A DNA stretch of 64,000 nucleotides from Pseudomonas sp. GR 6-02 (GCF_001655615.1 NZ_CP011567.1:1311001-1375000), one strand, 5' to 3'. Shown: positions 1 through 9,291, numbered from the stretch's first letter. The notes: a model not told the origin generated them from the letters alone. Translations and numbers: made by a program.

Positions 1-2802
1 GCGAGGTGTCAGGCCTTTCTCCTTGCGTAACTGGTTGGCGAACTCGACGATCAGGATCCCGTGCTTGCTGATCAGTCCGATCAACGTCACCAGCCCCACC
101 TGGGTATAGATGTTCATGCTCGACCAGCCGAGGAAGAGCGGGATCAATGCGCCACAGATCGACAGCGGCACAGTCACCAGAATCACCAGCGGATCACGGA
201 AGCTTTCGAACTGGGCCGCCAGCACCAGGAAGATGATCGCCAAGGCCAGGGCGAAGGTGACCCACAGCGCGCTGCCTTCCTGAACGTATTGCCGTGAGAC
301 ACCGGCATAGTCGATGGCGTAACCCGTCGGAGCCTCTTCCCGGGCGATCTGGCGCACGGTGTCGATGGCTTCACCCATGCTGACCAGCGGGACCCCGGAA
401 AGAATCGCCGAGTTGAGTTGCTGGAACTGGTTCAACTGACGCGGCCGCGCGCGGTCTGTCACGGTGATCAGGGTCGACAGGGGGAGCAGTTCGCCCTTGG
501 TGTTCCTGACGTAATAATGGTTCAGCCAGTCAGGGTTATCGCGGTAGGGCCGTTCCACCTGAGCGATGACCTTGTAGCTGCGACCTTCGATGGTGAACCG
601 GTTGATCTCCGCCTCGCCCAGCATCGTCGCAAGAGTACCGCCGAGGTCCTGCATGGACACACCCATCTGCGCAGCCTTGGCGCGATCGATATCCACCACG
701 ACTTCGGGCTTGTCGAAGGCCAGGTCGACGTCGACAAAAGCAAACTTGCCGGATTCCATCGCTCTTTTTTTCACTCGGTCCATCACCTGCAGCAGCGCCT
801 CGTAGCTGTTAGCCGAGTTGATCACGAATTGAAACGGCAAGCCCTCGCCGGTGCCTGGCAGGGACGGCAGATTGAAGCCGAATATTTGCAGTCCGGGAAT
901 GCTTTCCAGTTTGCTCTGGACCAGCGGCAGGATCTGCATCTGGGTCCGGTGGCGTTCATTCCAGGGTTTGAGCAGGAAGCCGCCGATCCCCGATTGCACG
1001 CCGTTGAAGCCGTTGATCTGGAACGAAGAGTAGTACTCGGGAAACTCCTTGAAAATGGCGACGAACTCGTCGGTGTAGGCGTTCATGTAGTCGAGGTTGG
1101 CTGGTTGCGGGGCGTTGGCCATCATGAAGATCACGCCCTGGTCTTCGTCCGGCGCCAGTTCCGACTTGGTGAACTTGAGCAGTATCGGGATCAGGCACAG
1201 CACGATCACCGCGAACACCAGCACTACCGGCCGGGTGTTGAGAGTGCCGTGAAGCACGCGCTGGTAGCGGCGTTTGAGGCCTTCGAAGATCACGTCCAGG
1301 CGATGGGCCAGGCCGCTGGGGTTTTCATCGTGGCGCAGCAGCATGGCGCACATCATCGGCGACAGCGTCAGGGCGACGACACCGGAAATCACCACCGCCC
1401 CGGCCAGGGTCAGGGCAAACTCCTTGAACAACGCCCCCGTCAGGCCGGTCAGGAAGCCGATCGGCGCATAGACCGCCGCCAGGGTGATGGTCATCGACAC
1501 CACCGGCATGGCGATCTCCCGTGCGCCCTCGATGGCCGCATCCAACGGTGTCTTGCCTTCTTCGATGTGCCGGTGGATGTTTTCCACCACCACGATGGCG
1601 TCGTCCACCACCAGTCCGATGGCCAAGACCATCGCCAGCAAGGTCAGCAGGTTGATCGAGTAGCCCATCATCTGCATGAAGAACATCACGCCGATCATCG
1701 ACAGTGGAATGGTCACCACCGGGATCACCACCGAACGCAGGGCGCCGAGGAACAGGAACACCACCACAATCACGATCAGCACCGCTTCGAACAGGGTTTT
1801 CAACACCTCGTCGATGGAGGCCTGGATGAACAGCGTGGCGTCGTAGGCGATTTCGCCCTTGAGGTTTGGCGGTAGCTGGGCTTCCAGGTCCGGCATGATC
1901 TTGCGCACTTCCTTGATCACGTCCAGCGGGTTGGCGCCGGGTGTGGCCTTGATGCCGATGTACACCGAAGGTGTGCCGCCGAAGGAGCTGATGGTGTTGT
2001 AGTTCTCCGCGCCCATCTCGACCCGCGCCACGTCTCGCAACAGCACACGACTGTCACCGTCGACCTTGAGCGGAATTGCGCCAAAGGCCTCGGCGGACTT
2101 GAGTTCGGTGTTGGCGTTGATGCTGGTGACCACGTACTCGCCTTTCACTTCGCCGGCGGCGGAGAGGAAGTTGTACTGGCGCACGGCGTTGGTCACATCG
2201 CTGGCGCTCAGGCCGAAACCGGCGAGCTTCACCGGGTCCAGCCACAGGCGCATGGCGAACACCTGGTTGCCGAGAATCTCGGCTTCGGCCATGCCCGGCA
2301 GGGTCGCCAGTTTCGGCTGGATAACCCGGGACAGGTAGTCGGTGATCTGCGGGTTACTCAGCTCGTTGCTGAAGAAACTGATGTACATCAGCGCCGAGGC
2401 GCCGGTGGCTTCCTTGCTCAGCACCGGGTCTTCGGCGTCCTGGGGCAGCTGGTTCTTGACCTCGTTGGCCTTGGCCAGCAGTTCGGTGAACAGGCGGTCG
2501 GTGTTGGAGCCGATACGCGCGTAGATCGAGATCACCGAGAAGTTCTGGCGACTGACCGAGGTCATGTAGTCGATGCCCTCGGCGCTGGCCAGGCTGTGCT
2601 GCATCGGTTGGGTGATATAGCCCTGGATGGTCTCGGCGTTGGCTCCGGGATAAGCGGTGGTCACCGTGATCAGGGCGTTTTCCATTTGCGGGTATTGGCG
2701 CAGCGGCAACTTGCTCCAGGCCTGGAAGCCCAGCAGCACTATCAACAGGCTGACCACGGTGGCGAGCACCGGGCGGCGGATGAACGGATCGGTAAAAGCC
2801 AT
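1..2802 (-). CDS. mexW: RND multidrug efflux permease, MexW/MexI type (partial, C-terminus beyond window)
   Basis: This is the inner-membrane proton/drug antiporter of a tripartite efflux pump (HAE1 family of RND transporters). 934 residues are visible, and the family is usually about 1,020-1,050, so roughly 90 residues are missing past base 1. The N-terminus MAFTDPFIRRPVLATVV is the typical cytoplasmic helix and first membrane span. An Asp-Asp pair in GLVVDDAIVVVEN (near residue 405) is the proton-relay site of the fourth span. The start sits 13 bases after the stop of the membrane-fusion gene, so the two are co-transcribed. I assign MexW from its place next to the icmP-type cluster, as in PAO1 PA4374-PA4375. 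Substrate range cannot be read from sequence. Confidence 0.85.
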   Translation of the reverse strand, partial: MAFTDPFIRRPVLATVVSLLIVLLGFQAWSKLPLRQYPQMENALITVTTAYPGANAETIQGYITQPMQHSLASAEGIDYMTSVSRQNFSVISIYARIGSNTDRLFTELLAKANEVKNQLPQDAEDPVLSKEATGASALMYISFFSNELSNPQITDYLSRVIQPKLATLPGMAEAEILGNQVFAMRLWLDPVKLAGFGLSASDVTNAVRQYNFLSAAGEVKGEYVVTSINANTELKSAEAFGAIPLKVDGDSRVLLRDVARVEMGAENYNTISSFGGTPSVYIGIKATPGANPLDVIKEVRKIMPDLEAQLPPNLKGEIAYDATLFIQASIDEVLKTLFEAVLIVIVVVFLFLGALRSVVIPVVTIPLSMIGVMFFMQMMGYSINLLTLLAMVLAIGLVVDDAIVVVENIHRHIEEGKTPLDAAIEGAREIAMPVVSMTITLAAVYAPIGFLTGLTGALFKEFALTLAGAVVISGVVALTLSPMMCAMLLRHDENPSGLAHRLDVIFEGLKRRYQRVLHGTLNTRPVVLVFAVIVLCLIPILLKFTKSELAPDEDQGVIFMMANAPQPANLDYMNAYTDEFVAIFKEFPEYYSSFQINGFNGVQSGIGGFLLKPWNERHRTQMQILPLVQSKLESIPGLQIFGFNLPSLPGTGEGLPFQFVINSANSYEALLQVMDRVKKRAMESGKFAFVDVDLAFDKPEVVVDIDRAKAAQMGVSMQDLGGTLATMLGEAEINRFTIEGRSYKVIAQVERPYRDNPDWLNHYYVRNTKGELLPLSTLITVTDRARPRQLNQFQQLNSAILSGVPLVSMGEAIDTVRQIAREEAPTGYAIDYAGVSRQYVQEGSALWVTFALALAIIFLVLAAQFESFRDPLVILVTVPLSICGALIPLFLGWSSMNIYTQVGLVTLIGLISKHGILIVEFANQLRKEKGLTPR

Positions 2803-2815
2803 GGGGATTCCTTGA

Positions 2816-3964
2816 TCAGTCAGCGCGCGGCTGACTGTTCTTCTCAGCCAGGGTCTTGTCGTCGCTGATGGCAACGTGCACGCCGTGGTCCAGTTTGAGC
2901 TGACCAGCCGTGACCACTTTTTCGCCGTTCTGCACGCCTTTGGTGATCATGACCATCCCGTCGCGGCGTTCGCCGGTTTCGACGAAACGTCGTTCGACGA
3001 TCAGAACCGGTTCGCCCTTGTCGTCTTTTTCGAGGCTGCCGTCTTCGGCCTTTTTCTGCGCGACGACATACAGCGAGTTGCCATAAAGGGTGTAGCTGAT
3101 CGCGCTTTCCGGCACCACGATGTGCGGCTGCGGGTCGGGCAACAACACCTGCAGGCTGGCAAACATCCCCGGCAGGAGTTTGCCATCGGGGTTGGCCAGG
3201 GTCGCGCGCACCAGCACGTTGCGGGTGCTGCTTTCTACCTTCGGGTTGATGGCGCTGACGGTGCCGGGGAAAGTTTCCGTCGGGTAGGCCGAGACGATGA
3301 CCTGTACCGATTGGCCGAGGGTGATCTTCGGCACGTCCTGCTCGGGTACAAAGAAGTCGACGTAGAGGCTGCTGAGGTCTTGCAGGGTGGCGATCATCGT
3401 GCCGCTGGCCACGTAGTCGCCGACGTCTACCCGACGAATACCGATGGTCCCGCTGAACGGTGCGAGGATTCGTTTTTTCTCCAGCGCCGCCTTGAGCTGA
3501 TTGACCGTGGCCCGGCTCTTTTGCAATACCGCCGAGAGTCGGTCGAACTCGCCTTTGGAAATAGCCCGGCTGCCCACCAGTTGGCTGCCGCGACCGTAAT
3601 CCAGTTGCGCCAGTCCCAGGTCGGCCTGGGCTGTTGCCAGCAGGGCGGTTTCCACGGCGCTGTCGAGTTGCAGCAGCGGCTGACCGACCTTGACCTTCTG
3701 TCCTGACTCGAACTGAACTTCCTTGACGGTGCCGTCGACCTCCAGGCTCAGATCGACCCCTTGCAGCGCCGTAAGGGTGCCGACCGTTGGCAAACGGCTT
3801 TGCCACGGACGTTCGGTGGCGGTGGCCACGGCGACGCTGATCGGTGGTTTCGGCACAGAGAAGCCCTTCATCATCGTATAGATGGAGAAGGCTTTGTAAC
3901 CGGCCAGGACCAGCACGATTAGCAGGACAACACCCAACATGATCAGCATGCGGCGACGCAGCAT
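2816..3964 (-). CDS. mexV: RND efflux periplasmic adaptor (membrane fusion protein), MexV-like
   Basis: This 382-residue HlyD/AcrA-type adaptor links the RND permease to an outer-membrane channel. It has one N-terminal hydrophobic anchor (residues about 4-27), a biotinyl-lipoyl-like half (VDLSLEVDGTVKEVQFESGQ region), a coiled-coil hairpin, then LAPFSGTIGIRRVDVGDYV and a beta-barrel segment. An open frame continues upstream to 4204, but AAGGAA just before the ATG at 3964 and the membrane anchor directly after it set the start. No outer-membrane factor gene follows within the window, so it probably borrows one encoded elsewhere, as MexVW uses OprM in P. aeruginosa (family knowledge). Confidence 0.87.
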   Translation of the reverse strand: MLRRRMLIMLGVVLLIVLVLAGYKAFSIYTMMKGFSVPKPPISVAVATATERPWQSRLPTVGTLTALQGVDLSLEVDGTVKEVQFESGQKVKVGQPLLQLDSAVETALLATAQADLGLAQLDYGRGSQLVGSRAISKGEFDRLSAVLQKSRATVNQLKAALEKKRILAPFSGTIGIRRVDVGDYVASGTMIATLQDLSSLYVDFFVPEQDVPKITLGQSVQVIVSAYPTETFPGTVSAINPKVESSTRNVLVRATLANPDGKLLPGMFASLQVLLPDPQPHIVVPESAISYTLYGNSLYVVAQKKAEDGSLEKDDKGEPVLIVERRFVETGERRDGMVMITKGVQNGEKVVTAGQLKLDHGVHVAISDDKTLAEKNSQPRAD

Positions 3965-4053
3965 ATTTCCATTTCCTTGGAGAAAATCAGGTGAGACAGG
4001 CGAAAACATTACTCCCACTGCGAAGGGGATTCCAGCTGCTACAGGTTGCGTGT

Positions 4054-5166
4054 TCAGATCAGGTGAAGGTGGTTGTCCCAGAGCCCCGCAGGCAATTCCA
4101 GAGGTTTTGCAACAAGGTTTGTCTGGCGGCAATCGTAGAACCGGCAACGGCCTTGCCCGGAGGTCACGACAAAACCATCGGCCACGGCCCCGACCCCGGC
4201 GCAATCGGGAAGCGGTGCATCCAGGCGTACTTCACCGCTGTCCAGGTCCCAGATAAAAAAGCGGTTGCCCCGCGGCGCGGTCAGGGCGACCAGGCGCAGT
4301 TCGCTGTGTACGGCAACGCTGGCGGTGTAATGCCCCATGGCCTGTAACTGATGCTCAGGCACCGGGAAGGCCACGAACGGTTGACCGGGACGCTTGATTG
4401 CCAGCAGCTCCGAAGACTCGTGAGCATCGCCCATGAACTGCTGACCGGCGACGATGGTGCCGTCACTGGCGATACCCAAGTGCCGCACGCTGTTCATCTG
4501 CTGGGCCAGTGTTTCCTTGCTCAGCAGCGTGCCGTCGCGTTGCATCAGCACAAGGCTCGGCTCCATGGCATTGAGGTTCATCTCGACCCGGCTTTCGGCC
4601 TCGGTGCGAATGCCGCCGTTGGCCACCACCAGCGTCTCGCCATCGGGCATCCACGACACCTGATGCGGGCCGACGCCGTGGGTGGAAATTTCGCCGCTGT
4701 GCACCAGTCGCTCACCTTCGAACTTATACACACCAAGCAGGCCACGGCCCGGATCGGAGGTGTCGTTTTCGGTGGCGTACAACCAGTCACCGCTCTGGTG
4801 AATCACCGCGTGACCGTAGAAGTGCCGGTTCGGCTGCGACACCACGGTTTGCAGCAGCGTGCCGTCGCGCAGGTCGATCAGGTAGCTCTCGGTGCCCGGA
4901 CGCCGAGCGACGAATAGCGCAATCGGCAGTGTCGGGTGGTTGATGATGTCATGGCAGCGCTGACCGACCTGGGTGGCAAACACCCGGGTGCCGTCCAGTC
5001 GATAACCGACGGCATAGTGCTTGCCGTCACCGTCGTCCCGCGCCGAGAGCAGCAGCGGGCTTTTGTCCTTTTGCTTGAACAGCGTCCAGCCGCCCAGTGT
5101 CACCGCACCCAGCAGCAAACTCCCTAACGTCAGAGCCTGGCGTCGCAGCATGGCACTTGCCCTCAT
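4054..5166 (-). CDS. DUF1513 periplasmic beta-propeller-like protein
   Basis: A 370-residue protein of family DUF1513. The N-terminus MLRRQALTLGSLLLGAV, starting at residue 6, is a Tat-like signal or membrane anchor with a twin arginine. The rest contains repeated blade-like segments such as GHAVIHQSGDWLYATEN and GPHQVSWMPDGETLVVANGG, which suggest a WD40/propeller-type fold. Its start codon shares one base with the stop of the upstream imelysin gene (TGATG), so translation is coupled. It is the last gene of the di-heme/imelysin operon. Biochemical function is unknown; context suggests periplasmic iron handling. MexV begins 90 bases further on and may have its own promoter. Confidence 0.8.
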   Translation of the reverse strand: MRASAMLRRQALTLGSLLLGAVTLGGWTLFKQKDKSPLLLSARDDGDGKHYAVGYRLDGTRVFATQVGQRCHDIINHPTLPIALFVARRPGTESYLIDLRDGTLLQTVVSQPNRHFYGHAVIHQSGDWLYATENDTSDPGRGLLGVYKFEGERLVHSGEISTHGVGPHQVSWMPDGETLVVANGGIRTEAESRVEMNLNAMEPSLVLMQRDGTLLSKETLAQQMNSVRHLGIASDGTIVAGQQFMGDAHESSELLAIKRPGQPFVAFPVPEHQLQAMGHYTASVAVHSELRLVALTAPRGNRFFIWDLDSGEVRLDAPLPDCAGVGAVADGFVVTSGQGRCRFYDCRQTNLVAKPLELPAGLWDNHLHLI

Positions 5167-6230
5167 CAGTCGCCGTCGTTGGCGTTGAAGCCCAGTTGGA
5201 TGCCCAGCGCCTTGGCCAGTTCGCCTTCGTGCAAGCGGTGGACAACGTTGAGGCTGTCATAGATGTCGTTCAGCTGCTGGCGACCGGCATCGTCGGTGAG
5301 CATGTCGGTCAGCGAGCGCTGGTTGCCGGCAAGCAGTTTCAGGGACGCTGCGTAGGCCGCGTCGATCTTGTCGGCCAACGGTTTTTGCTCGTTCGGCAGC
5401 AGACCGCGCAGGCCTTTGTTGTCGACACCCACCCAGACGGTTTGCGCAGCGCTCAGGCTTGCTTCCATGCCTTTGAGCGACGATTGGCTGCGCCAGGCAT
5501 CGGCCTGGAATGGCTGTGGCGTACCCTTGCTCTGACGGCCCATCGGCGTGCCGAGTTTTTTCTTCAGGGTGTCCAGTGCAGTCACTTGCACACGCAGCAG
5601 ATCGGCGATCGCTTCGTGTGAGTCGGCGTAGCGCTGGTTGGGGAATTTGCTCATCTGCGCGAGCATGCCGTCGTTGGTGTTCCAGCGCGACAGGATCTCT
5701 TCGGCCAGTTGCTTCTGACGCTCGCCAATGGCGGTCAGCAGCGGGCAGTATTTGGCTTTCTGAGCGCTGTCGGCCATGTCGATCTTGCTGTCGAACAGGA
5801 TGTATTCATAAGCCGAGAGGCCTTGCACCACGACGCTGGACTTGGCCAGGGCGGCAGCATCGATCTGCGGCTGCGCAGTGACCAGTTGCTCGACTTGACG
5901 GCCGACGAGGTTTTTCTTGTCCGGCCAGAACTGCACCTGCCACGAACGGTTGCCTTCGGCCAGCGGCCCGATCAGCAGCGGTTGCAACTCGGCCCAGGCT
6001 TTTTGCGCGTGCAGGAAGTCGGCGCGAGCGGTGTCCAGGGTTTCCTTGCCTTGGCAGAACGCCAGGGCGCTGACCGCCAATTGCCGGTCGGCTTCAACCC
6101 AACGACTGTAGCTCGGCAGGATCACTTGCTTGGCGATGGCCGCCGAGGTGACCGCTTGCGGATCCTGGGGCGAACAGGCGCCCAGGGCGAGGGCGGCAAG
6201 GCTGGTGAACAACAATTTGGGACGGAACAT
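5166..6230 (-). CDS. Imelysin-family lipoprotein (PA4372-like) with altered HxxE motif
   Basis: A 354-residue secreted lipoprotein. The signal ends at a lipobox, LGAC, near residue 19. The all-helical imelysin (peptidase M75) fold is recognised from segments such as WAELQPLLIGPLAEGNRSWQ. The family's GxHxxE signature appears here as GLSAYE, so the histidine is replaced by serine while the glutamate is kept. By contrast the IcmP paralogue in this window keeps GYHAIE. It lies 27 bases after the di-heme gene and overlaps the next gene by one base, so it belongs to a three-gene operon. The role is probably iron or heme-linked and envelope-located; no enzymatic activity is claimed. Confidence 0.8.
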   Translation of the reverse strand: MFRPKLLFTSLAALALGACSPQDPQAVTSAAIAKQVILPSYSRWVEADRQLAVSALAFCQGKETLDTARADFLHAQKAWAELQPLLIGPLAEGNRSWQVQFWPDKKNLVGRQVEQLVTAQPQIDAAALAKSSVVVQGLSAYEYILFDSKIDMADSAQKAKYCPLLTAIGERQKQLAEEILSRWNTNDGMLAQMSKFPNQRYADSHEAIADLLRVQVTALDTLKKKLGTPMGRQSKGTPQPFQADAWRSQSSLKGMEASLSAAQTVWVGVDNKGLRGLLPNEQKPLADKIDAAYAASLKLLAGNQRSLTDMLTDDAGRQQLNDIYDSLNVVHRLHEGELAKALGIQLGFNANDGD

Positions 6231-6257
6231 GTCGGGCTCCCGCTGAAGGAATACGTA

Positions 6258-7685
6258 TTAAAGGGAATTCAAAAACGCCAGCAACGCCGCGCGCTGCTCG
6301 GCGTTGAAAGACAAAACCTGTTGCTGCGCCGCTTTTGCCTCGCCGCCATGCCAGAGCACGGCTTCGAGCAGGTTGCGGGCGCGGCCGTCGTGCAAAAACT
6401 GGGTGTGTCCGCTGACCGTCTGCGTCAGGCCGATGCCCCACAACGGCGGCGTACGCCAGTCGCGGCCACTGGCCTGGAACTCGGTGCGGTTGTCGGCCAG
6501 ACCGTCGCCCATGTCGTGCAGCAGCAGATCGCTGTAAGGGCGAATCACTTGATTGGCCAATTCAGGTTCCGCGGCGTTGGCGGCGGTGGTGTATTGAGGG
6601 GTGTGACAGGACTGGCATCCGGCCTGGAAAAACAGATTCTTGCCGGCCAGCACCTCAGGTGCGCCAACATCGCGACGGGCCGGCACGGCGAGGTTACGGC
6701 TGTAGAACAGCACCAGACGCAAAATGTTGTCGCTGACTTCCGGCTCGCCATCGGGGCCATTGCCGTTGGGCGCCTGTTTGCAAGCAGTTTGGGCGTCGGT
6801 GCAGTCATCAATGGGTTTCAGGCTGGTCGTGAGGCCCATATCACCAGAGAACGCATGAACATTCTGCTGATTGAGGTTCGGTTGCCCGGCTTTCCAGCCA
6901 AATCGTCCGAGAACAGTCTTCTGCTGCGCGTCGTCCCAGACCCGGTTCGGTCGTCCGGCGATGCCGTTTTTCTCCCGGGCCTGAGCCTCGGCGTTGGCCA
7001 GGATGGCCTCGTCGGGAATCGCTTCAAGCAAGCCCAGGCCAATCATCGGCGGTGCGATGCGCGCCGAGAAACGTGTGTCCGGGTGCATCGGGCCGTAGCC
7101 GAGTTGGGTCATCTGCAAGATTGGTTTACGCAACTCGATTTCGCTGCCGTCCTTGAAGCGTACCGGGACCGGCGTGTAATCGACACGCACCTTGCCTTCC
7201 GGGGCGACGCCGGGCACCGCCATGTCCTGGAACTGGCCGCCGTAGACCGGCTCCGGCACCACGCCCAGTTGTTCGATGACCTTGGCGTAGGCGGGGGCAT
7301 TGGGAATCGACAGGCGTACCAGCATCGACACCGCATTCGGCGCATCGGGCGTTGGCGGATGACCGCGCCCGTCCTTGATGTGGCAGTTCTGGCAGGCGTT
7401 GGTATTGAACAACGGGCCGAGGCCATCGCGGGCGGTGGTGGTCGACGGCGCGATCACCCAGGGGCTGCGAAAGAAGCTATTACCGACGCTGAAGTCGACG
7501 CGTCGTGACGGCGCCAGATTGGCGGAGGGCAAGGAGAATGCGTTCTTATCGGTCTTGCGCACTGTTGCGCTGCCACCGGACCGGGCTTCACCAGGTTCGG
7601 CCTGGGTAAAACGCGGGGCGTCATCGCAGGCACTCAGGCCCAGGGCCAGCAACAGTGCAGACAAGCGAAGAGGCAGCGTGGGCAT
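6258..7685 (-). CDS. Di-heme cytochrome c lipoprotein (DUF1111 'thiol oxidoreductase' family)
   Basis: A 475-residue protein with two covalent heme c sites, CQNCH (after NTNA) and CQSCH (after FFQAG). Both sites are typical of the di-heme oxidoreductase family that accompanies imelysins. The N-terminus has a lipoprotein signal ending LSAC, so it is an exported, membrane-anchored cytochrome. I place the start at the ATG at 7685 because AGGA lies eight bases upstream and the signal peptide begins there; the frame is open to 7721. It is the first gene of an operon with the imelysin and DUF1513 genes. A role in periplasmic redox coupled to iron uptake is inferred from the recurrent gene association, not shown. 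Confidence 0.83.
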   Translation of the reverse strand: MPTLPLRLSALLLALGLSACDDAPRFTQAEPGEARSGGSATVRKTDKNAFSLPSANLAPSRRVDFSVGNSFFRSPWVIAPSTTTARDGLGPLFNTNACQNCHIKDGRGHPPTPDAPNAVSMLVRLSIPNAPAYAKVIEQLGVVPEPVYGGQFQDMAVPGVAPEGKVRVDYTPVPVRFKDGSEIELRKPILQMTQLGYGPMHPDTRFSARIAPPMIGLGLLEAIPDEAILANAEAQAREKNGIAGRPNRVWDDAQQKTVLGRFGWKAGQPNLNQQNVHAFSGDMGLTTSLKPIDDCTDAQTACKQAPNGNGPDGEPEVSDNILRLVLFYSRNLAVPARRDVGAPEVLAGKNLFFQAGCQSCHTPQYTTAANAAEPELANQVIRPYSDLLLHDMGDGLADNRTEFQASGRDWRTPPLWGIGLTQTVSGHTQFLHDGRARNLLEAVLWHGGEAKAAQQQVLSFNAEQRAALLAFLNSL

Positions 7686-7744
7686 CGGACATCCTGCAAG
7701 ACGAGCAAAACAAGGGCGCAAAGTCTAACAGGGCAGGGGAGTTT

Positions 7745-7761
7745 GAATAAGAGGAATTATC
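7745..7761 (-). promoter_or_regulatory. Weak Fur-like palindrome upstream of the di-heme gene
   Basis: The minus strand reads GATAAT, five bases, then TTATTC. This resembles the two halves of a Fur box but with spacing two bases short of the classic 6-7-6 pattern. It lies about 60 bases before the di-heme start, after the terminator that follows icmP, where a separate promoter for the operon is needed. This is a tentative candidate. Confidence 0.3.
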
Positions 7762-7807
7762 GTTTGGTTGATGTGAGGCAGGGTTTGATGTCAGACCGCG
7801 TCGCCCC

Positions 7808-7876
7808 CATCGCGGGCAAGCCACGCTCCCACAGGGTTTTGCGCTGACCCCGTGGGAGCGTGGCTTGCCCGCGATG
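7808..7876. repeat. REP doublet, perfect 25-bp inverted arms
   Basis: Arms at 7808-7832 and 7852-7876 are perfect reverse complements (CATCGCGGGCAAGCC...). This is the abundant Pseudomonas REP type with a CGCGGGCAAGC core. It lies between icmP and the di-heme gene and could form a large stem in the transcript. Confidence 0.85.
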
Positions 7877-7910
7877 AGGTCATCAGCATCACCCAAAAGA
7901 CAGGCATGAA

Positions 7911-7934
7911 AAAGGCGACCCGAAGGTCGCCTTT
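7911..7934 (-). terminator. Rho-independent terminator of icmP
   Basis: AAAGGCGACC, a four-base loop, then GGTCGCCTTT forms a 10-bp stem starting 23 bases past the icmP stop. On the minus strand it is followed by TTTTT-type sequence. It separates icmP transcription from the di-heme operon. Confidence 0.8.
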
Positions 7935-7956
7935 GTATTCGCTCAGCCAGCGTTGA

Positions 7957-9291
7957 TCAGAACTCGTGATCAGCGTTGTCCGGGTTCAGGTCGCTGATGC
8001 CCAGTTTGCCGGCGGCAGCTTCGATCGAACCGGTCTGCTTGACCAGAGAGGCAATGGCGTCGCGCACGATCTGATTGCCAGCGGTGTTGCCGGCAGCGAT
8101 CAGTTGGTCGTAGTGCTCACCCTTGTTGGCGTGGTCGACCATGATCTGGATCTTGGCTTCGGTCGCAGCCAGGTCGGCTTTCAGCGCGGCATCGGCAGCC
8201 GGGTCGGCCTTGGCCACCAGGGACGACAGGCTGGCGCCGGTCATTTTGGTGCCGTCGACACGGGTGTATTCGCCCAGGTACACGTTACGAATGCCTTTGG
8301 CATCGTAGAAGTGCGAGTTGTGGGTGTTGTCGCTGAAGCAATCCTGTTCGTCTTCCGGGGAGTTGGCTTCCAGGGAAACCTTCATGCGCTCGCCCGCCAG
8401 TTCGCCCAAGGACAGGCTGCCCATGCCGAACAGCATTTTGCGCAGACCGGATTCAGCCGGTTCCGCTTCCAGGGTGGCGCGGTAGTTGTCGGCCACGTTC
8501 GGCTTCCAGTTACCGACCATTTCTTCCAGGTCGTTGACCAGCAGTTGGGTCACGGATTTCAGGTAAGCGCGACGACGATCATTGTGACCGCCGGTAGCGC
8601 CTTTGCCTTCCAGGTAGTCGGAGGCTGGGCGGTTGCCGGCGCCAGGGCCGGTGCCGTTCAAGTCCTGGCCCCAGAGCAGGAATTCGATGGCGTGGTAGCC
8701 GGTGGCGACGTTGGCCTCGGAACCGCCCAGCTCGTTCAGGCTGGCGAGTTTTTCCGGGGTGATGTCTTTCACGTCGACCTTGTCTTCGCCAATCTGAATC
8801 TGGGTGTTGGCGATGATGTTGGCAGTAGCGCCCGGGTTACCCAGTGCGTGTTCGTAGGATTTGTCGACGTAGTCGATCAGGCCTTCGTCCAGTGGCCAGG
8901 AGTTCACCTGGCCTTCCCAGTCGTCGATGATGGTGTTGCCGAAGCGGAACACTTCGCTTTGCAGGTAAGGCACGCGGGCCGCGACCCAGGCAGCCCGGGC
9001 GGCTTTGAGGGTGTCGGCGTCCGGCTTGGCGAGGAACGCGTCGACGGCGGTTTGCAGGGTTTTCGCGGTGGATTCGGCATCGCTGTAAACGGCAAAGACC
9101 ATGTCGGCGTAATGCGCGACCACAGCCTTGGCGGCGGCTTCATCGACTTTAGCGGTGGTAGCAGGCGCAGCTGTGCTGGCGGCCGGGGTCGGCGCTTGTT
9201 GAGCGGCAGCCTTGTCTTTGCCTTCGCCGCAACCGGCGAGGGAAATAGCGATGGCCAGCAGACTGGCGGTGGCCAGAGGCATACGAATCAT
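7957..9291 (-). CDS. icmP: Imelysin-family lipoprotein IcmP (M75 peptidase-like)
   Basis: A 444-residue lipoprotein whose signal ends in the lipobox LAGC. It carries the imelysin signature GYHAIEFLLWGQD, containing the HxxE pair, and the conserved EDEQDCFSDNTHNSHFYD block. In PAO1 the orthologous position is PA4370, the insulin-cleaving outer-membrane metalloproteinase IcmP. Whether the family is truly proteolytic or an iron-binding EfeO/EfeM relative is debated. The frame is open to 9360, but AGGA eight bases before the ATG at 9291 and the signal peptide favour that start. A Fur-like site lies upstream and a terminator downstream, so it is probably its own iron-regulated transcript. Confidence 0.85.
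   Translation of the reverse strand: MIRMPLATASLLAIAISLAGCGEGKDKAAAQQAPTPAASTAAPATTAKVDEAAAKAVVAHYADMVFAVYSDAESTAKTLQTAVDAFLAKPDADTLKAARAAWVAARVPYLQSEVFRFGNTIIDDWEGQVNSWPLDEGLIDYVDKSYEHALGNPGATANIIANTQIQIGEDKVDVKDITPEKLASLNELGGSEANVATGYHAIEFLLWGQDLNGTGPGAGNRPASDYLEGKGATGGHNDRRRAYLKSVTQLLVNDLEEMVGNWKPNVADNYRATLEAEPAESGLRKMLFGMGSLSLGELAGERMKVSLEANSPEDEQDCFSDNTHNSHFYDAKGIRNVYLGEYTRVDGTKMTGASLSSLVAKADPAADAALKADLAATEAKIQIMVDHANKGEHYDQLIAAGNTAGNQIVRDAIASLVKQTGSIEAAAGKLGISDLNPDNADHEF

Noticed and set aside
418..1875. Long open frame on the plus strand opposite the RND permease gene
   Set aside because: It is rich in His, Gln and Asp with no recognisable domain, and lies exactly antisense to the permease frame; a high-GC shadow.
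5709..7508. 599-codon plus-strand frame spanning the imelysin and di-heme genes
   Set aside because: It crosses two clearly real minus-strand genes with heme motifs, has no ribosome site and no domain.
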